From Cupriavidus sp. MP-37 (lineage in GTDB: Bacteria; Pseudomonadota; Gammaproteobacteria; Burkholderiales; Burkholderiaceae), in assembly GCF_020618415.1 (NCBI RefSeq), contig NZ_CP085344.1:1449001-1513000 (forward strand): DNA of 64,000 bases, written 5' to 3'. The stretch's first letter is position 1, and each line of letters begins with the position of its first letter. The notes beneath the pieces are model-generated. The model worked only from the letters and a program-made list of their open reading frames with translations, made no database searches and was not told the origin of the DNA. Below, one piece after another: positions 56,870-64,000 of this stretch. A program made the translations under genes and the position numbers.

Positions 56870-57757
56870 GTGAGCAAGACCGCTGACATCGCGCGCGCGC
56901 CGGCGCCCAGGGCCCGGCGCGCCGACCCCGTGGTCGACGAGGCCGCCGAACTGCTCGATAGCAAGGCGCTGCCCGGCATGGCCGACGCCGCCGCGCGCGC
57001 GATGATGGATCGCGCCATGCGCATCGTGCCGGCGCGGCCGGAGTCGCGCGTGGCCGAGCAGCCGGGTTTCGTGCTGCACGCCTGGCCGTACCGCGAGACC
57101 AGCCTGATCCTGGACGTGTTCACGCGCGACTACGGCCGCATCTCGATGGTGGCCAAGGGCGCCAAGCGCCCGCATTCGGCGCTGCGCGCGGTGCTGCAGC
57201 ACTTCCATCCGGTCTCGGTGTCATGGAGCGGCCGCGGCGAGGTCAAGACCCTGACCAAGGCCGAGTGGGTCGGCGGCATGCCGCCGCTGGCCGGCGATGC
57301 GCTGCTGTCGGCGTTCTACCTGAACGAATTGCTGATGCGCTTCTGCCCGCGCGAAGATGCGCATCCGGTGCTGTTCCGCCATTACCTGTCGACGCTGACG
57401 CGGCTGGCCCATGGCGAGCAGGCCGGGCTGGTGCTGCGCAGCTTCGAGCGCGTGCTGCTGCAGGAAACCGGTTTCGCGGTGGCGTTCGACCAGTGCCTGA
57501 GCACCGGCGAGCGGGTGCTGCCGGGCCTGGATTATGTCTACCAGCCCGAGCGCGGCGTGCGCCGCGCGCAGCCGAGCGATCCGTCGACATGGCCGGTGGT
57601 GTCGGGCCAGACCCTGCTCGACATGGCGCAGGATGACTACAGCCGCGCGCAGACCGCCGCGCAAAGCCGCGCGCTGATGCGTTTCCTGCTGCATTATTAT
57701 TTGCAAGGCGCGCCGCTGAAGACGCGCCAGATACTGATCGACCTGCAGTATCTCTGA
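56870..57757 (+). CDS. recO: DNA repair protein RecO
   Basis: A 295-residue mediator that helps RecA load on SSB-coated DNA in the RecFOR pathway. The N-terminal OB-like region [31 protein letters not shown] begins near residue 75, after an N-terminal extension of about 60 residues not seen in E. coli RecO. The C-terminal helix bundle follows ([19 protein letters not shown]). The GTG start at 56870 is weakly supported, so the true start may be further in. Confidence 0.94.
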   Translation: MSKTADIARAPAPRARRADPVVDEAAELLDSKALPGMADAAARAMMDRAMRIVPARPESRVAEQPGFVLHAWPYRETSLILDVFTRDYGRISMVAKGAKRPHSALRAVLQHFHPVSVSWSGRGEVKTLTKAEWVGGMPPLAGDALLSAFYLNELLMRFCPREDAHPVLFRHYLSTLTRLAHGEQAGLVLRSFERVLLQETGFAVAFDQCLSTGERVLPGLDYVYQPERGVRRAQPSDPSTWPVVSGQTLLDMAQDDYSRAQTAAQSRALMRFLLHYYLQGAPLKTRQILIDLQYL

Positions 57758-57795
57758 CCGACAAGAATCTCCGACCTACTCCTGCACCTGCTCGC

Positions 57796-58578
57796 ATGAT
57801 CTTCCACGCAAATCCGGGCGTCATCGACCTTGGCGTCAACATCGACCACGTCGCCACGCTGCGCAACGCGCGCGGCACCGTGTACCCCGATCCCATTCGC
57901 GCCGCGCTGCTGGCGGAACAGGCCGGCGCCGACCTGATCACGCTGCACCTGCGCGAAGACCGCCGCCACATCCGCGATGCCGACGTGCGCGCGCTGCGCC
58001 CGCAACTGGCCACGCGCATGAACCTGGAATGCGCGATCACGCAGGAGATGCTCGACATCGCCTGCGAAATCCGCCCGCAGGACGTGTGCCTGGTGCCGGA
58101 GCGCCGCGAAGAGGTGACGACCGAGGGCGGGCTCGACGTGGCCGGCCGCTTCGAGCAGGTCAAGGCGGCGTGCGCGCAGCTGGCCGGCGCCGGCATCCGC
58201 GTGTCGCTGTTCATCGATCCGGACGTCGACCAGATCGCCGCGGCCGCGGCCTGCGGCGCGCCCGTGATCGAGCTGCATACCGGCCGCTATGCCGACGCGC
58301 ATACGCCCGACGAGCAGGCGATCGAGTTCCGCCGCATCGCCGACGGTGCCGATGCCGGCCAGAAGCACGGCCTGGTGGTCAATGCCGGCCACGGGCTGCA
58401 CTACACCAACGTCCAGCCGATCGCGGCGCTGCCTGGCATCAAGGAGCTGAACATCGGCCACGCCATCGTCGCGCATGCGGTATTCGCAGGCTGGGAGAAT
58501 GCGGTGCGCGAGATGAAGGCCATCATGGTGGCCGCGCGCCTGGGCACGCAATATCCGGCCGGGAGCACCCCGGCGTGA
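57796..58578 (+). CDS. pdxJ: Pyridoxine 5'-phosphate synthase
   Basis: A 260-residue TIM-barrel enzyme, the last step of the DXP-dependent vitamin B6 route. Features are [16 protein letters not shown] at the start, [25 protein letters not shown] and [15 protein letters not shown]. It lies 38 bases after recO and its TGA overlaps the acpS GTG, the familiar pdxJ-acpS pairing. Confidence 0.97.
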   Translation: MIFHANPGVIDLGVNIDHVATLRNARGTVYPDPIRAALLAEQAGADLITLHLREDRRHIRDADVRALRPQLATRMNLECAITQEMLDIACEIRPQDVCLVPERREEVTTEGGLDVAGRFEQVKAACAQLAGAGIRVSLFIDPDVDQIAAAAACGAPVIELHTGRYADAHTPDEQAIEFRRIADGADAGQKHGLVVNAGHGLHYTNVQPIAALPGIKELNIGHAIVAHAVFAGWENAVREMKAIMVAARLGTQYPAGSTPA

Positions 58579-58997
58579 TTTACGGCGTCGGCACCGACAT
58601 CATCCAGATCGCCCGCGTGCAGGGCGTGATGACCCGCACCAACGGCCGTTTTGCCGAAAAGGTGCTGGGTCCCGACGAGCTGGCCAAGTACCACGCGCGC
58701 AAGGCGCGTTCGGAAAAGCGCGGCCTGGCGTTCCTGGCGACGCGCTTCGCGGCCAAGGAGGCGTTCTCCAAGGCGATCGGCCTGGGCATGCGCTGGCCGA
58801 TGACGTGGCGCGCGATGGAACTGATGAACCTGCCGTCCGGCGAGCCCACCGCGGTGTGCCATGGCGAGCTGGCTGCGTGGCTGGCGGAACGCGGGCTGGT
58901 CGTGCGGGTCAGTGTCAGTGACGAACATGATTACGCGGTCGCCTTCGCCATTGCCGAGCGCAGCGGCGCGGCGGCGTCTCAACCTACAGCCTTGTGA
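58575..58997 (+). CDS. acpS: Holo-[acyl-carrier-protein] synthase
   Basis: A 140-residue enzyme that transfers 4'-phosphopantetheine from CoA to AcpP S37. The family start is [14 protein letters not shown] with the metal Asp, followed by [13 protein letters not shown], whose Glu is also a ligand. Start is GTG at 58575, overlapping the pdxJ stop (GTGA). A short Ser/Ala tail follows the conserved end. Confidence 0.95.
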   Translation: MIYGVGTDIIQIARVQGVMTRTNGRFAEKVLGPDELAKYHARKARSEKRGLAFLATRFAAKEAFSKAIGLGMRWPMTWRAMELMNLPSGEPTAVCHGELAAWLAERGLVVRVSVSDEHDYAVAFAIAERSGAAASQPTAL

Positions 58998-60061
58998 ACC
59001 CAACCCCTTCCATGTCCAAGAAGAATTCCGGCAAGCGGCCGGGCCCGGTGGTCCTCGATGTCGTCGGCAAGCAGCTCGACGCGGAAGACGCGCGCCGCAT
59101 CGCGCATCCGCTCACCGGCGGCGTGATCCTGTTCGCGCGCAATTTCGAGTCGCGCGCGCAGCTGCAGGCGCTGACGCGCGCGATCCGCGCGGTGCGCGAC
59201 GACGTGCTGATCTGCATCGACCATGAAGGCGGGCGCGTGCAGCGCTGCAAGACCGACGGCTTTACCCACCTGCCGGCGATGCATCGCCTGGGCGAGCTGT
59301 GGGAGCGCGACGTGCTGGCCGCGACCAAGGCGGCGGTCGCCTGCGGCTACGTGCTGGCGGCCGAGCTGCGCGCCTGCGATATCGACCTGAGCTTCACCCC
59401 GGTGCTGGACCTCGACTACGGCCGCAGCGCCGTGATCGGCGACCGCGCCTTCCATGCCGACCCGCGCGTGGTGTCGATGCTGGCCGGGCACCTGAACCAC
59501 GGCCTGCTGCTGGCCGGCATGAGCAACTGCGGCAAGCATTTTCCCGGCCACGGCTATGTCGAGGCGGATTCGCACGTGGCGATCCCGGTCGACGAGCGCG
59601 CGCTGGACCAGATCCTGGGCCAGGATGCGCGCCCATATGAATGGCTGGGCCTGTCGCTGTCGTCGGTGATGCCGGCGCACGTGATCTATCCCAAGGTCGA
59701 TCCCAACCCGGCCGGTTTCTCGCGCTACTGGCTGCAGGACGTGCTGCGCGCGCAGCTCGGCTTCGAAGGCGTGATCTTCAGCGATGACCTGAGCATGGAA
59801 GGCGCCAGCGTCGCCGGCACCGTCACCGAGGCCGCGCGCGCCGCGCTGACTGCGGGTTGCGACATGGTGCTGATCTGCAACCACCCGGACCGCGCCGACC
59901 AGCTGCTGGGCGAACTCGACGTGGACATCGACAAGGCTTCGCAGCGCCGCATCCGCAAGCTGTTCGCGCGCCGCAAGCCGCTGGACTGGAACAAGCTGCA
60001 GCAGGAAGGCGAGTACCGCGCCGCGCTGCGCACGCTGAAGGAACACGACCTGATCGCCTGA
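58994..60061 (+). CDS. nagZ: Beta-N-acetylglucosaminidase NagZ
   Basis: A GH3 enzyme of 349-355 residues for peptidoglycan recycling, releasing GlcNAc from muropeptides; it can affect beta-lactamase induction in other species. Motifs are [25 protein letters not shown], the catalytic loop [18 protein letters not shown] and the nucleophile Asp region [10 protein letters not shown]. Start may be GTG at 58994, which overlaps the acpS stop, or ATG at 59012. Confidence 0.95.
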   Translation: MNPTPSMSKKNSGKRPGPVVLDVVGKQLDAEDARRIAHPLTGGVILFARNFESRAQLQALTRAIRAVRDDVLICIDHEGGRVQRCKTDGFTHLPAMHRLGELWERDVLAATKAAVACGYVLAAELRACDIDLSFTPVLDLDYGRSAVIGDRAFHADPRVVSMLAGHLNHGLLLAGMSNCGKHFPGHGYVEADSHVAIPVDERALDQILGQDARPYEWLGLSLSSVMPAHVIYPKVDPNPAGFSRYWLQDVLRAQLGFEGVIFSDDLSMEGASVAGTVTEAARAALTAGCDMVLICNHPDRADQLLGELDVDIDKASQRRIRKLFARRKPLDWNKLQQEGEYRAALRTLKEHDLIA

Positions 60062-60081
60062 AGCGCGCGTCGTGCGCAAAC

Positions 60082-60110
60082 AAAAATGGCAGCCGGGGCT
60101 GCCATTTTTT
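60082..60110. terminator. Terminator between nagZ and efp
   Basis: A stem of about 12 bp (60082-60093 with 60099-60110) has A-rich left and T-rich right arms. It lies 20 bases after nagZ and about 40 before the efp stop, so it can serve both converging genes. Confidence 0.88.
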
Positions 60111-60149
60111 ATTGACCGCCCCGCGTTGAAGCGGGGCCAGACCAGCGCC

Positions 60150-60710
60150 TTAGTTGGCGCGGCTGCGGTATTCGCCGGTGCGGGTGTCGATTTCGATCTT
60201 GTCGCCGATATTGCAGAACAGCGGCACTTGCAGCTCGAAGCCGGTGTTGATCTTGGCGCCCTTGAGCACCTTGCCCGACGAGGTGTCGCCCTTGACGGCC
60301 GGCTCGGTGTAAACGATCTCGCGGACCAGCGTGGTCGGCATTTCGACCGAGATGGCCTTGTCGTTGTAGAACACGACTTCAACGTTCATGCCGTCCTCGA
60401 GGTAGTTCAGCGAGTCACCCATGCTGTCCTTCTCGACTTCGTACTGGTTGTAGTCGGCGTCCATGAACACGTACATCGGGTCAGCGAAGTACGAGTAGGT
60501 GCATTCGCGGCGCTCGAGCACCACCACTTCGAACTTGTCGTCGGCCTTGAACACCGACTCGCCCGGTGCGTCCGTCAGCAGGTTCTTGTACTTCATCTTG
60601 ACCACAGCGGCGTTGCGGCCCGACTTGTTGTACTCGGCCTTCTGCACGACCATCGGATCGCCGCCGATCATGAACACGTTACCGACGCGGAGTTCCTGTG
60701 CGATTTTCAT
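60150..60710 (-). CDS. efp: Elongation factor P
   Basis: A 186-residue EF-P that relieves ribosome stalling on polyproline. It has three beta-barrel domains. The modified loop tip reads KSGRNAA with Arg at residue 32, rather than the Lys of E. coli, which is the form rhamnosylated by EarP. earP lies upstream on the same strand. The start codon is ATG at 60710. Confidence 0.97.
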   Translation of the reverse strand: MKIAQELRVGNVFMIGGDPMVVQKAEYNKSGRNAAVVKMKYKNLLTDAPGESVFKADDKFEVVVLERRECTYSYFADPMYVFMDADYNQYEVEKDSMGDSLNYLEDGMNVEVVFYNDKAISVEMPTTLVREIVYTEPAVKGDTSSGKVLKGAKINTGFELQVPLFCNIGDKIEIDTRTGEYRSRAN

Positions 60711-60923
60711 CTGAACTGATTTCCTGAAAAATTGAGTCTAGGAATTTGGAATGGCGAAGGCGCGCTGCCGGCGTGCCCGCGGTAAGCCCGCGAGAGCCAG
60801 GATCCACGCGCTCGCGACCCCGTGCCCAGCTTGCCCAACTTGCTTTAGGCCGTTGCCTCGCGTGGTGGTTCACGCCCGGCAAGACCCTGGTTCTCCGGCC
60901 CGGTCGCCATTTGGATCAACCGG

Positions 60924-62087
60924 TTATTTTACCTGATTTTCGCAAAACGCCACCAGGTTGGCGGCAAGGTCGCCCGGATGCTGCAAGCGCCGCTCCCAGC
61001 GCGGCGCGATCGCCGCAAGTGCCGGCAGCTGCGCCCGCAATCGCGCCCAGTCGGGCGCATTGCCAAAGCCGTTCCAGGCGTGCCAGAAATCGGCCAGCGC
61101 CGCGGCCGCTTCCGTCGCTACGCCGCTCTTCGTGAAAAGGTCGAGCCAGGCATCGAGCTTGACCCGGTGCGCTTCGTCGTCCTGCGGATAGATGTGCCAG
61201 ACCAGCGGCCGCGCCGCCCACTGCGCGCGCACGAAGGAGTCCTCGCCGCGCACGAAATTGAGGTCGCAGGCCCACAGCAGTTCGTCATAGTGCTCCTGCC
61301 GCACGAAGGGGATGGCCTGCAAGCACAGGCTGCCGCGCGCGACCGGCCGGCCCGGCTCCAGCGGGGCGCCGAGCCACTCCGCCAGCTGGCTTGCCGCCAG
61401 GCCGGCCGGCACCAGGCAATGGACCGCCTCGGTACCGTCGCGCCATTGTTCGAGCAGTGCCGGCAGGGCCGGGTTGCGGTAGGCGAACAGGCTCACGCGC
61501 AACGCGTCGGTCAGCGGCGTCACGCCGAGCCGGTGCCACAGTGACGCCTGCGCCGCCGCGCCGTCCAGGAACGACTGGCGCTGCGCACCCAGCATCGATT
61601 CACGCAGCAGGCCGCCGGTGCCGGGCTCGAAGCCGGGGAAGAAGAAGTGCTTGACCAGCGGCAGGCGCGGATGGGGCGAGGGCATCGCATGGTGTTCGCG
61701 CACCCACGGCTCGGCGCTCAGGTACTCCAGGTTGATCCACGCGGGTTTGGGCGCGCGCGCCGCCATGCGCTCGAGGAACGCGGGCGGCAGGTGGCAGGCG
61801 AAGGCTTCGATCACGGCATCATGTGGGACGGCGCCAGCGGTGCCGTCGGCTTCTGCGGCCGCTGCGCCCGGACGCCAGGGCCGGATTTCGACGCCGGCAA
61901 GGTGCTGGACGGCAGCCGCGGTGTCGAGTTCCGGCGCCAGCCGGACGAAGCTGGCCAGGTCGTCGACCCACAGCCGCACCGCATGTCCGTGCTCCTGCGC
62001 CAGTTGGCGGGCCAGCCGCCAGCAGACGCCGATGTCGCCGAAGTTGTCGATCACGGTGCAGAAGATGTCCCAGGAGCGGATAGGCAT
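60924..62087 (-). CDS. earP: EF-P arginine rhamnosyltransferase EarP
   Basis: A 387-residue GT-B glycosyltransferase (DUF2331) that attaches rhamnose to Arg32 of EF-P, using dTDP-rhamnose. The N-terminal motif VIDNFGDIGVCWRLARQL carries D14 and D18, matching catalytic-site Asp residues of characterised EarP. The C-terminal sugar-nucleotide motif is FVRGEDSFVRAQWA. It lies 213 bases upstream of efp on the same strand; that gap holds no recognisable gene. Confidence 0.95.
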   Translation of the reverse strand: MPIRSWDIFCTVIDNFGDIGVCWRLARQLAQEHGHAVRLWVDDLASFVRLAPELDTAAAVQHLAGVEIRPWRPGAAAAEADGTAGAVPHDAVIEAFACHLPPAFLERMAARAPKPAWINLEYLSAEPWVREHHAMPSPHPRLPLVKHFFFPGFEPGTGGLLRESMLGAQRQSFLDGAAAQASLWHRLGVTPLTDALRVSLFAYRNPALPALLEQWRDGTEAVHCLVPAGLAASQLAEWLGAPLEPGRPVARGSLCLQAIPFVRQEHYDELLWACDLNFVRGEDSFVRAQWAARPLVWHIYPQDDEAHRVKLDAWLDLFTKSGVATEAAAALADFWHAWNGFGNAPDWARLRAQLPALAAIAPRWERRLQHPGDLAANLVAFCENQVK

Positions 62088-62197
62088 GAGAGGGTTGGAT
62101 GTCGGCGGGGCGGCCGGTTGAATTGCTCTAAACTTGCGATTTTAGAGGCCGCGCGGCGCTGATGCGCGCGAGCCCCGCAGTGGTCACCGTCCCCCAC

Positions 62198-64000
62198 ATG
62201 TCAGACCAGCAACCCGATTCCCCGAATCCTGCCGACGAAGTACCGGCCGAGGCGCACGCCGAGATGCCGCCAACGTCGACCGAAACTCGGGCTGAAACCT
62301 CGGCCAACATGGCCGAAGCCGACGTTCCCGCCGAGCCCTTCGATGCGCGCCCGGTCATCTCGCGCCTGCCCGGCCTGCCGGGCGTCTACCGCTACTTCGA
62401 CGCGAACGGCAACGTGCTGTACGTGGGCAAGGCGCGCGACCTGAAGAAACGGGTGGCGAGCTACTTCAACAAGACCCAGCTGTCGCCGCGCATCGCGATG
62501 ATGGTGTCGCGCATCGCGCGCATCGAGACCACCGTAGTGCGCACCGAGGCCGAGGCGCTGCTGCTCGAAAACAATCTGATCAAGGCGCTCGCGCCGCGCT
62601 ACAACATCCTGTTCCGCGACGACAAGTCGTACCCCTTCCTGAAGCTGACCGGGCACCGCTTCCCGCGCATGGCGTACTACCGCGGCGCCACCGACCGCAA
62701 GCACCAGTACTTCGGCCCGTTCCCGAGTGCCTACGCGGTGCGCGAGAGCATGCAGATCCTGCAGAAGGTGTTCCAGCTGCGCACCTGCGAGGACACCGTC
62801 TTCAACAACCGCACGCGGCCGTGCCTGCTGCACCAGATCCACCGCTGCACCGGGCCGTGCGTCAACGCCATCAGCGAAGACGATTACGCGCGCGATGTCG
62901 CCAACGCGGCGCGGTTCCTGCAAGGGCGCCAGAGCGAGGTGCTGGAAGGCCTGCAGGGCAAGATGGAGCAGCACGCCGAGCGGCTGGAATTCGAGCAGGC
63001 GGCGGCGGTGCGCGACCAGATCGCGGCGCTGTCGACGGTGCTCAAGCGCCAGGCGGTGGAAGAGCTGGGCGGGCAGGCACGCGACATCGACGTGCTCGCC
63101 GTTGCGGTCGAGGGCGGCCGCGCCTGCGTCAACCTGGCGATGGTGCGCGGCGGCCGCCACCTCGGCGACAAGGCCTACTTCCCCGCCCATGCGGACGAGG
63201 CGGCGATGATCGTCGAGGATGCCGACGAGCGCGCCGAGGATGGCAACGACGACGGCGCCCCCAGCACCGACGCCGCGCTGCCGCTGACCGTCGACCGCAT
63301 CGCCACGCGCGTGCTGTCGGCCTTCATGGTGCAGCACTACCTGGAGCAGCCGGCACCGCCTATCGTGGTGGTCAGCCACGTGCCGGACGATGGCGCGGTG
63401 CTCGAGGCGCTGGCGCTGCACGCCGGGCGCAAGGTCACGCTGGTGCGCCAGCCGCAGGGCCAGCGCAAGATCTGGCTGGAGATGGCGCAGCAGGGCGCGG
63501 CGCTGGCGCTGTCGCGCCGCCTGGCCGAGCAGGGCAGCCAGGAAGCGCGCACGCGCGCACTGGCGGAAACCATCGGGCTCGACCTGGAAGACCTGGCGCT
63601 GCTGCGCGTCGAGTGCTTCGACATCAGCCATACCGCCGGCGAGGCCACGCAGGCGTCGTGCGTGGTCTACCACCACCACGACATGCAGAACGGCGAATAT
63701 CGCCGCTATAACATCCAGGACATCATCCCCGGAGACGACTACGCGGCGATGCGGCAAGTGCTGACGCGGCGCTACCAGAAGCTGGTCGAGCAGATCCAGG
63801 AAGACGGTGGCGCGGAAGGCGGCAGCGAGGCCGCGGCGCTGGTGCCGCAGATTGTGCTGATCGATGGCGGCAAGGGCCAGGTCGAGGTGGCGCGGCAGGT
63901 GTTCGAGGAACTGGGGCTGGATATCGGCCTGCTGGTGGGCGTGGCCAAGGGCGAGGGCCGCAAGGTCGGGCTGGAAACGCTGGTGTTCGCCGATGGGCGG
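62198..64000 (+). CDS. uvrC: Excinuclease ABC subunit C, 5' part (partial at right edge)
   Basis: The N-terminal and central part of UvrC, which makes both incisions in nucleotide excision repair. After an acidic, Ala/Glu-rich extension of about 45 residues comes the GIY-YIG nuclease domain ([23 protein letters not shown]). A four-Cys set (CEDTVFNN..., [15 protein letters not shown]) fits the reported Fe-S site. The UVR motif is at about 245-280, and the RNase-H-like domain begins near 450 and is cut by the window edge. Start is ATG at 62198 (MSDQQ); in-frame GTG 62180 and ATG 62162 are alternatives. Confidence 0.96.
   Translation, partial: MSDQQPDSPNPADEVPAEAHAEMPPTSTETRAETSANMAEADVPAEPFDARPVISRLPGLPGVYRYFDANGNVLYVGKARDLKKRVASYFNKTQLSPRIAMMVSRIARIETTVVRTEAEALLLENNLIKALAPRYNILFRDDKSYPFLKLTGHRFPRMAYYRGATDRKHQYFGPFPSAYAVRESMQILQKVFQLRTCEDTVFNNRTRPCLLHQIHRCTGPCVNAISEDDYARDVANAARFLQGRQSEVLEGLQGKMEQHAERLEFEQAAAVRDQIAALSTVLKRQAVEELGGQARDIDVLAVAVEGGRACVNLAMVRGGRHLGDKAYFPAHADEAAMIVEDADERAEDGNDDGAPSTDAALPLTVDRIATRVLSAFMVQHYLEQPAPPIVVVSHVPDDGAVLEALALHAGRKVTLVRQPQGQRKIWLEMAQQGAALALSRRLAEQGSQEARTRALAETIGLDLEDLALLRVECFDISHTAGEATQASCVVYHHHDMQNGEYRRYNIQDIIPGDDYAAMRQVLTRRYQKLVEQIQEDGGAEGGSEAAALVPQIVLIDGGKGQVEVARQVFEELGLDIGLLVGVAKGEGRKVGLETLVFADGR

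Noticed and set aside
60711..60923. Small RNA or gene between earP and efp
   Set aside because: No good promoter, ribosome site or stable hairpin pattern was found; the open frames there are short and shadow-like.

Overview
This 64 kb window looks like ordinary core chromosome of a high-GC betaproteobacterium. Protein sequences, codon use and gene order point to Burkholderiales, most likely Cupriavidus or a close relative; that genus call rests on recalled synteny, not on a search. I see no phage, plasmid, insertion sequence, CRISPR array or defence island, and no obvious frameshifted gene. purF is cut by the left edge and uvrC by the right edge.

Layout. 1-2.4 kb: the 3' part of purF, then a SAM-II-like riboswitch and intrinsic terminator in front of metZ. 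2.4-5 kb (minus): a NodI/NodJ-like ABC exporter, a small lipoprotein and an S21 gene (rpsU) starting with TTG. 5.3-14 kb: a complete kdp potassium system (extra small membrane ORF, kdpF, A, B, C, then sensor kinase kdpD and regulator kdpE) behind two T-rich repeats. 14.1-18.8 kb: an operator/promoter followed by cupin, Bug-type binding protein, acyl-CoA dehydrogenase, type III CoA-transferase and IclR regulator, probably a small organic-acid catabolic unit. 18.9-20.8 kb (minus): tRNA-Asn, ferredoxin reductase and the 7Fe ferredoxin fdxA. 21.1-27.2 kb: pncB, a LutC-like LUD protein, an NhaD/citrate-type transporter, a 2-hydroxyacid dehydrogenase and rmuC. 27.2-34.2 kb (minus): a small membrane protein, the molybdenum-cofactor genes moaA-mobA-moeA, and rne with a long, hairpin-bearing upstream region.

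34.9-38.3 kb: rluC, a phosphoglycolate-phosphatase-like HAD enzyme, a Rieske protein and an SppA-type peptidase. 38.3-39.7 kb (minus): a tetrapyrrole-methylase-family methyltransferase and maf. 39.7-60 kb is a long plus-strand housekeeping block: yceD-rpmF, then plsX-fabH-fabD-fabG-acpP-fabF (fatty acid synthesis), a YgfX-like membrane protein, the envelope-stress module rpoE-rseA-rseB-mucD, a glutaredoxin-like protein, lepA-lepB-DUF4845-rnc-era-recO, then pdxJ-acpS-nagZ. 60-62 kb (minus): earP and efp, whose product keeps the Arg32 that EarP rhamnosylates. uvrC closes the window.

The genes form coherent modules: phospholipid and fatty acid supply with its carrier protein and the enzyme that primes it (acpS), sigma-E envelope quality control with signal peptidase, ribosome biogenesis (rnc, era, lepA, rpmF, rluC), and K+ homeostasis. 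The less ordinary items are regulatory or uncharacterised: the metZ riboswitch, the kdp repeats and small ORF, the palindrome before the CoA-linked operon, the hairpins between rne and rluC, and the YgfX-like gene beside rpoE.
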